NCBI RefSeq assembly: GCF_000283155.1
Contig: NW_004454173.1
Coordinates: 11,797,596-11,861,595 of the forward strand
Source of the DNA: Ceratotherium simum simum
Lineage: Eukaryota > Chordata > Mammalia > Perissodactyla > Rhinocerotidae
DNA length: 64,000 bases
Direction of reading: 5' to 3'
A model generated the notes under the pieces. It saw only the letters and a program-made list of their open reading frames with translations. It searched no databases and had not been told where the DNA came from. The translations under genes and the position numbers were made by a program. Positions 54,421 through 64,000 of this stretch are shown here, one piece after another. Each line of letters opens with the position of its first letter. Positions within the stretch are counted from its first letter, which is position 1.

Positions 54421-56604
54421 TTGCTAATACCAGGAAAATTCCTGGGAACAGTTGTTCTTCAACGTTCCCCTCAGACATTTCTGTGAATCTTCAGGGGTAT
54501 CTTAGGTTTGTTCACTAGTAAGTCTTTTTAGCTACCAAATCTCACACTTCTCTTGGATTCCCCACCAACTTCCTCCTCCACTGCCATTTTGCAGTGCCCA
54601 CCCTGTAGGGTGCTAATGTCTGAGCTAATGGTGCTGCTTCCTACTTGAAGCCAACAAAGTCAATACTGAGTCAACAGCACTGAGGCCACTGCTGCTGCCA
54701 CTCCCAGAAGCTTTAGTTGTTCACCAAAGGCACCACCATCACCCGTTAAAGTTGCCTTGTGCTTCCCTCTGAAGCCACCTCACTGGGCTGTTGCCTCCGA
54801 GGATGAAGCAGGACGCATTGGTAGCCTGCTCCTATTACACTGGTCCCCAATGCTCTTTGAATTGAGGACTATTCCTGGTCCACACTCACTTCCACTTGTC
54901 CCTGTAGTGCTGTTTGTGCACCCCCAATATCTCACAGAAATTGTGTGTGACTGTGCCTATGTCCACTCTCCATCACCCCAGCCCCCAGCCTTAGCACTGA
55001 GTCACATCCACAGCGTGCTGGATGGGGAACAATCTGAGGGGCATATACTAGCCATTACTCAAAACCACTCCTCCCCCCAGAAGTCAAGGGCATTATCCTC
55101 AGCGCAGCCTGTGCCTGCCAATTTCTCTCTCTCTCTTAGAAAGAGTCCTTCTCCGGTGGATCCCTGGTCCCTCATACAAATAGGTTCCTGACAGGCCTCC
55201 CTACTGGCCCTCTAGACAAGCCCGGACATGTCTGAGCCCCAGCATAAAGATGGCTCATCTCCAGTCCAGATCCGCATCACTTTTAAAGGGAAAAAATAGA
55301 CAGTATAAGTTAAAAGCATAACTTTCTTGAAACCTTCAGAGCTGATCAACAGAAAATGAATACTGAGATTACAAAAGGACTGCTTGGCTAAACATTAGAA
55401 AAACAAAGGGAACACTAATTGAAATGATTTGGTGAGAAGCAGAGGTAGAAAGTCCTAGCCTTTAAGAACAGAAGGGCGAAATTGCACCAAAACCAGTAAC
55501 AAAGAAGTTATCCCCAGAGCTGGCTCAGGGATCTGCGCCTGCCGATGAAGCTGCAGACCTCAGGGGACCTGCGGAGGCCCCCTTCGGGCTGTTTGGTAAA
55601 ACAAGGGCAATCACAGTGCTAGGGCCTGTGCTAGGAGCTTTTCATATACTGTCTCTAATCGTAAACCACTCTGCGTTACTGGAAAAAACCACCCACTCAC
55701 GCCCACTCCCTCCCCTACTCACGGACAGGGCCTGGGAGGAAAAGAGCCTTGTCTCTCAGAGCAAATGTAATCTGGGGGCCCTCACAAAGTACAATGGCTG
55801 ATTTGACAGAGTCCTTGGACATATTGAGGGAGAGCAGCGTGTCGGGAGGGACTGGAGAGGGATGAATCGGTTGCATAAGACAATAGGAAGAATCTGTTTT
55901 TCCTCCTGAGGGTGGGGGCAGAGAAGAAAGAGGGCAGGCGAGAAAGAAGAGGAGGCCTGGGAGCACAGTGTGAGACAGAGCCAGGATGGTAGAAGACGCC
56001 TGGGGACGGAGCAACTGAGAGAAATGATATCCGTTTTTTAGTACGCTTGCCTGGATGTAAATCCCGCCATGCCCCACGCTATGGCCTTGGGTGAGTGAGT
56101 TTTTGTCGAAATTAAGGAAAGGGCTGAGCTCCACAACTAGCTTGACATGGCACAGATCCGCGGCAGCATGTGGAGGATGATGAGACGATATTCCAGAGTT
56201 CAAATAACCCCAGGAATGCAGGAGCTCACAGAGAGATCATACACATCCCCAGAAAGTTTTCCCAGGGAGGGCGTGGGACTGTTCATAACTGTGTGGTGGA
56301 GTTTGAGTACATCTTACCTAAAAACTAAGGGCCAGGAAGACCCTCTGACTGACCTCTGCTTATACCTGCGGTCACATGGTATGTATGATTTTTGAATCGA
56401 GTTTGTTGTTTTGCATCACATTTGTAAACATTTCCAATGTCATTAAAATCTCTTCAGAAACATCTTTTAAAAATTTTTTCACAATATGGGTATGCCTTAA
56501 TTTTCTTAACTCTATAAAACTGGGCATTCTGGCTGTTTCCAGCCTTGTTTTGTTTTGGTGTAAATCTTTATTGAGCAGCAGTTTAACCCTGCCAAGATGA
56601 AATT
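54421..56604. other. No gene seen
   Basis: Long, apparently unique sequence. The longest frames are plus 54757-55191 (144 codons) and minus 55715-56203 (162 codons). Neither shows a domain, and both overlap other frames. I see nothing firmly assignable here. Confidence 0.45.
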
Positions 56605-57122
56605 AGGTAATCCAGACTAACTAAGATTCTTAAATTTAGTCTCTCTTGAGAGGCTAACTATACAAATGAACAATTTCCATGTATGAAAACTGAACTCTGA
56701 CCCACAACTTCTGCAGCAACCAGCCCAGGAAGCCACATCACAACTTCTGTAGCAATCTGTCATAATCGCCAGCTTCCCTAAATTTAGCCCCTGCTTCCAA
56801 CTCAGGACCGAGCTGAGAAAGCCACATATGCTCTCCAACCCATCACAGAGTGCCCTGCTTCTAGTCAGCCCGCCTCCAGCTTCCCCACGCCAACAACCTC
56901 CAGTCGGAGCAGAGCACCCCCGAGGCTTTTCCTGTTTTTCACTGTGGAGCTGTCCCACTCCCCTACATGTCTTTGAGTCTCTACCAAAAGCACGTGATGG
57001 TGGCTGAGTCCATTGCCATAGCAAGCTCTGCATAAATAGCCTCTGCTTGTTCTCTTTTGGGTGGTCTTCATTTACACCCACACTCCTCTCAAGGCTTGTC
57101 TCAGGTTAACCTGTGTCAACTG
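56605..57122 (+). mobile_element. LTR-like element
   Basis: AAATTTAGTCTCTCTTGAG, GCAGCAACCAGCCCAGG, CAGTCGGAGCAGAGCACCCC, GATGGTGGCTGAGTCCATTG, TATA/polyadenylation-like GCATAAATAGCC, GTGGTCTTCATTTACACCC: layout of an old LTR. Family and exact ends not established. Confidence 0.45.
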
Positions 57123-57129
57123 AAATGAA

Positions 57130-57560
57130 GAGTCTGGGTAAAGGTTAATTAAAGGAGTTTATTTGATAGTCAAGGTGAGGAGCTCGAGTCCCGGGAAACA
57201 GTCCAACAGGGTATTCTGAGGAACTGCTCCGAGGTCAACAGACCTGAGTGCAGTTTATATACATTTTAACAAACAGTGTACGTGCAGGAAAGGGCTTACA
57301 CATCTAATAGTCGTCACTTCAAGGGTAACATGAACAAGAGCTTTTTGGTTATACATCAAACAAGGCTTGTCATGTCGGTGTTATCTATGTGTGGAAGGAG
57401 GCAAGGACCAGGGTGGTCACTTTTCCCCTCGATCTCTCAGATATGCAGCTGGGAAATGTGAGAGCGAGTTACCCTTTGTCTTTTCCTGTTGTGGCTCTGT
57501 CCAGGTGGTGTCTTCAGTCATGAGGTGAGGGGCTGCAATGTCATTCTAACACAGGCTTAT
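57130..57560 (-). mobile_element. LTR-like element, antisense
   Basis: GGAGTTTATTTGATAGTC near the left end (reversed polyadenylation region), GCAGTTTATATACATTTTAA (reversed TATA-like), and a U3-like right part ending near CATTCTAACACA. Distinct from the neighbour at 56605. No target duplication found. Confidence 0.45.
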
Positions 57561-57780
57561 GAGGCCTGCACGGCTGCTTCACAGGACAGCATGGATTTTG
57601 CACTGACTTTAAGCCTATGCAGCTCACTTGCTAGAATCGCCTGTTAGACCAGGGAGAGGGGTCCCAGCTTCATTCACACCGGGTAGACACTGAACCCAAA
57701 GGGATGTCACAGGCAAAAACACCGCATCAGAGTTTTTTCCACCATGAGCCATTGGAAAATACCTGGCTATTTCTAGAAGG

Positions 57781-58185
57781 ATGTCTAAGAGAAAAACACC
57801 ACCTCTACACCCCACACACGGCTATCAGGTGGAAGGCCCGGGGCCCAGTGTCTTCTATGACTACTTGGTGCCTGTGGGGACACAGCTGCAGCAGGAAGCC
57901 ACAGAAAATAAATCAGCTGCTGAGTTCAAATTGCCTGCATCACCAGCCCTCAGTGCCATGCCAGGGACCACCATAAGCACCGAAGTCACTTTTCAAAACA
58001 TGGTCAAACACACTCCGCCCGGCCAGCCAAGTGTTAAAACACTCAGACACAATTGTCAAAGCAAAGAGTCATGTGCCAGGAAATATGAGTCTAGGCTCCA
58101 GTTAAGCAATCACCTGGAGGACAGCCTGAAGGTTACCCTTTTGTGGACAGACTGGCCTGTCACCACTTCAGTGGGACAAGGCTAA
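57781..58185 (+). CDS. Unrecognised 134-codon open frame (low confidence)
   Basis: ATG at 57781, TAA at 58183. Codon use is unlike most chance frames here: many GTG, CTG, CAG and AAG codons and few CpG-rich Arg codons. The translation includes YDYLVPVGTQLQQEATENKS and MPGTTISTEVTFQNMVKH. I recognise no family, signal peptide or membrane segment. An in-frame TGA lies shortly upstream, and a splice-acceptor-like CTATTTCTAG ends just before AAGGATG, so it could be an exon or a decayed processed copy. It could equally be chance; no start context or neighbour supports it. Confidence 0.2.
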   Translation: MSKRKTPPLHPTHGYQVEGPGPSVFYDYLVPVGTQLQQEATENKSAAEFKLPASPALSAMPGTTISTEVTFQNMVKHTPPGQPSVKTLRHNCQSKESCARKYESRLQLSNHLEDSLKVTLLWTDWPVTTSVGQG

Positions 58186-59663
58186 AGAGAGGGCAGAAGG
58201 CACAGGAAGGGAAGGACCAGGCATGGGATGCAGTCAGACTGAAACTGGGGTGGTTTTCTCTACTGTCATCCCTGGGCAACCACAACTTTGGGGGCTGTGG
58301 GCGACGCTGTCAATTTTGATCATCTGCAAGGCAGGTGTAGGTGTTTCACATACTTAAGCCTCTCGGCCAGAGGTCACACAGTTACCCAAAACCATCAGGA
58401 AACTGACGGATGGTTCCTGACAACCTGCTGTGTCCAGCACTGAGGTCCCTGTAGGATTGTCCTTGGAGGATGCAGGACAAAAGCCCCACCTTTATCTTAT
58501 CAGGGCTCCTCCAGGGGTGTTATCAGTGCCACCGTAGATGCTTACATTCTGGGCTCCCAGCAAAATTCCGAAAAGTTCCTCTCTAGCCGGACATTCTGAG
58601 AAAGGATGCCAGCTAACATTTCAAAAGCCTTTTAAAGTCTATTAAGCACCATTTACAAAACCTGCTTGGTCTAATTTCTGCAAACCAGAGAGTTTAACTA
58701 ACTTGTCCATGATCACACAGCTAGAAGGTGGATAGCCAGGGCTCTTCTGACCCCCACTCCACAGTGGCAATCTGGTGGTAGAGGTGCTGGGGGACTGGAG
58801 GTGGTGGGCTGGTGGTTGGGTATCCAGCTCTCACTAGGGCCCCAGGTATTTGCCCTTGGCTTCCTGTTACTGTGGAGGATGGTGAGTCTGAGGCAGCCGT
58901 GGGCTGGGGTTTACGCTCACTGGGAGGCCCAGGGCTGGAAATAGCCTCTGGGTTCTCCTCAAGGCCTAGAAAGGGAGTGCCTAAGTGAAATGTTTCTGGT
59001 ATTTTAATGGAACAAAAAGCAGGAAATACAAGGAGTTAGCTGGTTGCTGGGACAGCCCCTAACAGACACTTGAACTGTAACAATCTGGTCATTTCCTGGA
59101 AGGAAAAGAAAGGCTTAAGAAAAAAGTGATGAGAAGGCTCCCACTCCCAGCCAGCAGCCCAGCCAGCTGCAGAGAGGGAAACAAATGAGTTTCTATAGAT
59201 GGAATCCTTTGTTTGAATAGAGGTTAATTGTGGCTACTCTGCTTGTACCCTGGGGTGGGGGGAGTAATACGTTAACGCTTCCCTCAAGGAGTAACTAGGA
59301 GCCTCTGAAAGAATGTGTTGGAACCCCTACAGGAGACCATTTATACGAAAGGTTGTGAATTTGTAGAAATCAAGGGATCAAGTCAGACATTGTGAAGGGT
59401 AGGGAGCCTGTGAATCTGGGAGAGAAAGGACATTTTCCTGCGAAGAGTTACCCCTCCTTATCCTCTTTCGGTGACCAGACCAAGTGATAATAAATCCACC
59501 CCCTCAGCCAAAGTAGGAATGCCCAGAGCAGCAGGCAGCCTGTGCACAGAGTCCACGGTGCTGGCTGAGGGCAGAGGCGCCCCTGGAGGGGCAGGCCTGT
59601 TTCCCTGCAAAGCTGGGTACCTAAGGGTTACTGTAAGTATTTAATAAGAGTACCTTTCGACCT
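58186..59663. other. No gene seen; antisense MIR relic
   Basis: 58620-58750 (CTAATTTCTGCAAACCAGAG, CATGATCACACAGCTAGAAG) is a weak antisense MIR. The rest is unassigned. Confidence 0.45.
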
Positions 59664-60091
59664 TGTTGTGAAAAGAAGTTAACCTTGTCAATTTGCTGTT
59701 TTCCTGTTTAACCTGAGGAGTAACTCAAGGGTCACAAAGATTTATGAGCTTGTTTTACAGAAGAAAAAGAATGCCTTCAAGGATCACCAGAACATCAGCC
59801 CCCAGCTGCTGTTGACGCCCAGAAGTCAGATTGCTCAGGGGCTTATTGGCAGTGAAAGAAAGACAGATTACCTCTTTGTTTCTCCAAAACTCTTCTTGAC
59901 ACACCCCTTAGCTCTATAAAACCTCCTGGCTTTCTTCTCTTGATAAGGCAGATTTGAGAGAACCCATGCTCCTGCCTTCTCATCTTGGCCAACTCAAATA
60001 AACCTTTCTCCATCTCCAAGCACTGATGTCTCGTTGTTTGGCTTACTGCACATCGGGCACCTGAACTTGAGAATTAAGAGGTTCAGTAACA
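59664..60091 (+). mobile_element. ERV1-like LTR
   Basis: Promoter and polyadenylation layout are visible in order: TATAAA at 59915-59920, CTTGATAAGGCAGATTTGAG, AATAAA at 59997-60002, CGTTGTTTGGCTTACTGCAC, then a GTTCAGTAACA end typical of ERV1 LTRs. The 5' edge at TGTTGTGAAAAG is inferred. No 4-bp duplication was confirmed. Confidence 0.75.
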
Positions 60092-61294
60092 CCTACCCCT
60101 CAGGACCCCTCCAGCAATCTCCACCAACATGATGAGTAAGTGCCTCCAAGGGGCTTGAGAAGGCAGAGACCCTACCCAGTCCCTCCCCTGTCTCGGTCTT
60201 CCCCATTGCCTCTGCGCAACTTTCTCCACCAGCTCCTCACACTTGGACAGCCTCTCCCACATGGAGGTGCCAATAGGGACAGCACAGGCATTCAGATTGA
60301 TTCTATACTTTCTGTCCTTCCAACTAAGTTGTCCAGGACATGCTCTCCTCCAGGTCCTATACTCCCTCCTGGCCTTGGAACAAGAGAGAACAAGGAGCTG
60401 GAAGTGGAGGAAGCCATTCTTCTGCCTTTCTCGTTCTCTGGTCCTATCCTCTACTAGCAGCCTGGCCAGGTTGTGCCCCATGAGTGGCAGCATCCTGCTG
60501 GTTTCTTGCTATGAAACCAGCCTCAGGGCACTGAGTTGTGCAGGGGAGACAGCAATCAATGACCCAGATGGGGAAGGAGATCTCTCAGTGCCATCCTTGT
60601 AGGGCTGGGCCACGTGCTTCAGAGACTCCTTGGGAGAGGGGAGCACAGGATGCTCGAGCTGGGGCTGAGTTTTGGCCTGAAGACCTTTGAAATCTTTGTG
60701 AAGAGAATAGTTGACACATATGGCAAATCAATAGTAAACTCAGATTTTAAAGTGTCCATAAGTGAGCCTTGGGTTTTGCAAGAGGCAAGACTTGGATACA
60801 GCTTTAGGGCAGATGGTTACTGACCTCTGAGAAAACCAATGTAATAGCCCATTTAATTATGCAAATGTAGGGATACAGTAGCTGGAAGGGAGAAGTGCTC
60901 TGGGTGGTAAAGTGAATGAGTGTATCTATGTTGGAGTCTGATATAGGTCTCTGCTATGCTGCCTTAGGAAAAACTGGATTTGCTGAGAAAGGATTTGGCT
61001 TGTGCCAGGCTAAAGCCCCGTTGAAGCTTGTGTTTTTGTATCGCTCATCATATATGAAGATCATGCTCTTACAAGGACTTTATGGGTACGCTGGGCACAA
61101 ACAACACAGAGTCAGGGAGATTCTGTGCAGGGCTTAGCCCTACAGGCTGTTCTGGTAACTCCAAGAGAGACCCCCTTGGCCAGGACATTGGCATCCCCAT
61201 GATGGGCACCATTAGCAATGAGGCTCTTGTGAGGGGCTTCTCTAGCATCAAACTAGGCTATGTTCGGGAGTTCTTACCCTGAGTCTATGGCCCC
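60092..61294. other. No gene seen
   Basis: Several 60-136 codon frames on both strands (for example minus 60083-60493, plus 60243-60602) overlap and share no recognisable domain. Possibly a very old repeat or pseudogene; I cannot tell. Confidence 0.4.
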
Positions 61295-61600
61295 CCGAGA
61301 GGTCAGTGAATAGAATTCAGAGACTATATGTAGTTGAATGAAAAAAAATTATTTTTACTAACTTCTAAATGAAATTTAGCATGTCCTTCAATAATGATGT
61401 AGGCAATAAACTACAGTAGTATTAGCAGAACCTATGACTTTGTCACCAATAGAAATCGTAGATATTTTCATATCACTTTAGTGTTGTTGCTGTTATCTTG
61501 AAATACTTTTTATGCTCATGACCGCTTCAAAATTACAGTAACTATTAGGACCAGCCATTAGAACCTGGCAAAATTAAACCAACCTTCTAGTTGGGAGCAG
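61295..61600 (+). repeat. Probable old DNA-transposon-like repeat
   Basis: ACTAACTTCTAAATGAAATT, GCAATAAACTACAGTAGTAT, TTTGTCACCAATAGAAATC and TTTTCATATCACTTTAG are phrases I associate with a dispersed mammalian repeat, probably hAT-derived. Ends not found. Confidence 0.35.
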
Positions 61601-62829
61601 GTAATAGAATCATTTGTAGGTGGCTTACACTGGACCAGACTGAATCCTTGTCTCAGGCCATCTTGAAGGTCATCAGCTACTGAACTGTTTGGGCAAGGGC
61701 ACAAGTGTCTACAACATTTCCAGCCAATGCACCTTCCTTGAACACAACTTATTTTAGCAATGAAAACTAATATCTAACATTTATTATGCTAATTAACAAG
61801 CCATCTGGTGTTAATATAGATAAAGATAGTTGAAGTTGCTGTGGTATCCCTTTCTCATTAGTCTTTTTTTGCTTAGAATTCTGCTTATAGTCCTTCAGAA
61901 GCTATTCATCTCTGAAGAGTGCATCTAATCTTTTAGGGAACTCCAAATGTTAATTAACTGTTCCTACAGTGTAGATGACACATATATCATACTAACCATG
62001 CTGAAATTTTAAAGTGAATGATAGCAATATAACACAAATCAAGGCAGACCCAGGAGTTTGGTAGGAATTGTGGGTTATCTGGGACCCAGTGAATACTTGC
62101 GCTTCTCTTGGGTAGCTAAACATCAAACTTCTCCATGAATTTGCCGTTTAAACCACTTGGGAGACAGCACCAGATACATGGGCTCACATACTGTTGAACC
62201 CCTTGGTTGTAGATGGACTGCCTCCAGGTCAGGTTTGGCAAACTCTATAATGCCAGGTCATTAGAAAAGGAGTTTCCTAAAAGCAGGAGACCACTGTTCC
62301 ATCCCCTTGCCCTTTCTTTGGAAAGAAGCATAGTATTTCACAGAAAGTCAGCAGATAAATGCTGAATGGCTGCCTTACCCTGCTTTTAGCTTTGTATTGC
62401 AAGTGTCTTATTCCCAAAGGTGCTAGATCTACCTAAAAATAGCCCAGGAATTGAATCCAAGAGCAGGGGATGCTAATCCTTCACCACCCTTGGTATAATT
62501 TTCAAATGTAAAGAGGGTCAATGCCCTTTAACAACTAGAGCTACAGGATTCAGTTTTCTCGCTTTTGAAATTGAGCTACTTTTTGGCCAGAAAGAAGTTA
62601 TTTAAAACTTTAGCATTATTAATGCAGGAAGGGACTACAAACAGCATTTGGTCCAAGTTCTCCATTTAACAGATGGGGGAACAAAGGCCAAGAGAGAGCT
62701 TAATAGCTACATAGCAGGCATGCTGACCAGTCTGAGAGGATCTTCCTTCAACAGAAGATCTAGTCCCTACTGAGATGAGACAGTGGGAGATGATGAAATT
62801 GAATCTTCAAAGTAAGTATGTAGTCTATA
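61601..62829. other. No gene seen
   Basis: 62620-62720 (GGTCCAAGTTCTCCATTTAA, CAGATGGGGGAACAAAGGCC) is a weak relic of the 28780 type. The rest is unassigned. Confidence 0.45.
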
Positions 62830-63598
62830 TATTAGCAATAACCACTCAGAAAAGGCAATGGGAAAAATATCTCACTTATAGTAGCAGCAAAAATGATAAA
62901 ATTCTCTAGGTAGATTTCTTCTTCACATCATCCATAAAAATAAATTACAGATGGATTAAAGATCTAAATGTAAAAAAAAAAAAATGATACACATGCTAGA
63001 AGAAAAGGTAGGAGAATATTTTTAGTAGGAATGAATGACCTTCCTAAGCAAGACACAGAACCCAAAATCATAAATGAAAAGATCAAAAAAATGTAAAACC
63101 ACTGTAAATAAAGGCAAATGAAAAGCAACAGATTAAATGTTTGCAACATACGTAACAAGCAAAGGGTTCATATTCATAATATATAAATATATATAAAAAT
63201 ATAATATATAAAAAGTTTCAGCAAATAAATACAAATAATTCAATAGAAAAATGGACAAAGGATATAAACTGGTTAATCACATAAGAAATACAAATCGTTG
63301 GGGCCAGCCTGGTGGCATAGCGGTTAAATTTGTGCATTCCACTTCAGCGGCCCAGGGTTTGCTGGTTCAGATCCTGTGTGTGGGCCTGCTCACCACTCAT
63401 CAAGCCATGCTGAGGCAGTGCCCCACATAGAAGACCTACAACTCTACAACTATGATGCACAACTATGTACTGGGACTTTGGGGAGAAAAAAAAAGAGGAA
63501 GATTGGCAACAGATGTTAGCACAGGGCCAATCTTCCTCAAAAAAAAAAAAGCAAAAGAAATACAAATCGTCATTGAGCATATGAACAGATGGTTCTAG
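62830..63598 (+). mobile_element. L1 ORF2 fragment, split by ERE
   Basis: AGCAATAACCACTCAGAAAA, TAGTAGCAGCAAAAATGATA, GGATTAAAGATCTAAATGTA, GAAAAATGGACAAAGGATA: sense ORF2 in order with an internal deletion near 62912. No continuous frame. A strongly AT-rich stretch lies at 63175-63230. The ERE at 63299 interrupts it. Confidence 0.85.
63299..63554 (+). mobile_element. ERE SINE
   Basis: GGGGCCAGCCTGGTGGCATAGC, CATCAAGCCATGCTGAGG, CAACTATGTACTGGGACTTT, one tail unit, A tail. Exact 16-bp target duplication AAGAAATACAAATCGT (63283-63298, 63555-63570) in the L1. Confidence 0.97.
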
Positions 63599-64000
63599 GG
63601 AAATAGATTTTAATTGCGATTTTCAGACCACACTCAGTTTCAGAACCACCCAGACAAGAGTATTAAATCATAGGCAAGGGAAGGTCTTCAGGGAAATGGG
63701 CTATCCAGAAAACTGGAAAGGTTAGACAGAGCTACCATTCAGAGAGACCTGCCCTTGTTAAGTTTTTTGAAGAACCGAGAGAACTCAAGTTTGATAAACC
63801 TTCTCTTAGACAGAAATATAGCTTGTGTGTGTAAAGGTGACAAAACCCCTGAGTATAGTAAGATTAAGGCATAATCAGACCGGAATTTTTTCACATCTGG
63901 CCTGACTCCTCGGTGTGGCCCACCTGAGGCCTGGGGACCAGGGCAAGCTGCACTGAGACATTCACCTTTGCTCCATGTGGCCACCCCACTGCTCATAAGA
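63599..64000. other. No gene seen
   Basis: No assignable repeat. The minus-strand frame 63739-63996 is unrecognised. Confidence 0.45.

Noticed and set aside
54757..56203. 144-codon (plus) and 162-codon (minus) frames in unique sequence
   Set aside because: No domain, signal peptide or coherent codon pattern; both overlap other frames. Left as noncoding.
60083..60493. 136-codon minus-strand frame, Arg-rich
   Set aside because: Fully overlapped by plus-strand frames and begins at the edge of an LTR; no family recognised.
1..64000. A previously undescribed gene system
   Set aside because: No coherent gene cluster, operon or conserved protein set is visible. The window is repeat-rich mammalian non-coding DNA, so no such claim is supported.

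Overview
The window is nuclear mammalian DNA, almost certainly from a perissodactyl and most probably a horse or other equid. The diagnostic feature is 20 copies of the ERE family (equine repetitive element, a tRNA-derived SINE). They share a GGCCGGCCCC-type head, a B-box-like GGTTCGGATCC, and a tail unit built on GATGTTAGCTCAGGGC. I found no convincing protein-coding gene. There is no open frame with a recognisable cellular domain. The longer open frames fall in SINEs, in L1 ORF2 remnants or in GC-rich repeats. The window reads as intergenic or intronic DNA made mostly of transposable-element layers, plus one CpG-rich block that could be a promoter or first exon (about 47.75-47.97 kb).

Layout. 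0-7 kb: an ERE tail, two LTRs related in U3, two copies of an unassigned ~0.5 kb repeat, MIRs, and a pair of 56-bp near-identical inverted segments. 7-12 kb: two antisense L1 3' ends, one broken by two EREs and by a solo LTR with a 4-bp target duplication (TCAC); an ERVL-like LTR with a primer-binding-site remnant; and a MIR split by a solo LTR with an ATAT duplication. 12-18 kb: a MaLR-like LTR split by an ERE, more EREs, L2 and L1 3' UTR pieces. 18-25 kb: a long ancient repeat, then a stack in which an ERVL-like LTR holds an ERV1-like LTR, which holds an L1 3' end, which holds an ERE.

25-40 kb: LTRs (one with a GTGG duplication), MIR and L2, an MLT1 LTR, three EREs, and long stretches with no assignable feature. 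40.4-42.1 kb: a hAT DNA transposon with terminal inverted repeats, an 8-bp duplication and a decayed transposase C-terminus, itself hit by an ERE. 43-48 kb: two MLT1 LTRs, MER20, an ERE, a 20-bp minisatellite and the CpG-rich block. 48-64 kb: MIR and L2 relics, a long AG microsatellite, three LTR-like blocks, one unrecognised 134-codon frame, and a sense L1 fragment split by the last ERE.

Nothing indicates an operon, a CRISPR array or another undescribed gene system. The informative content is the insertion history (nesting order and target-site duplications), a few structured repeats, and the candidate promoter. Family names are from recognition of consensus features, without a database search, so old repeat boundaries are approximate (tens of bases) unless a target-site duplication is given.
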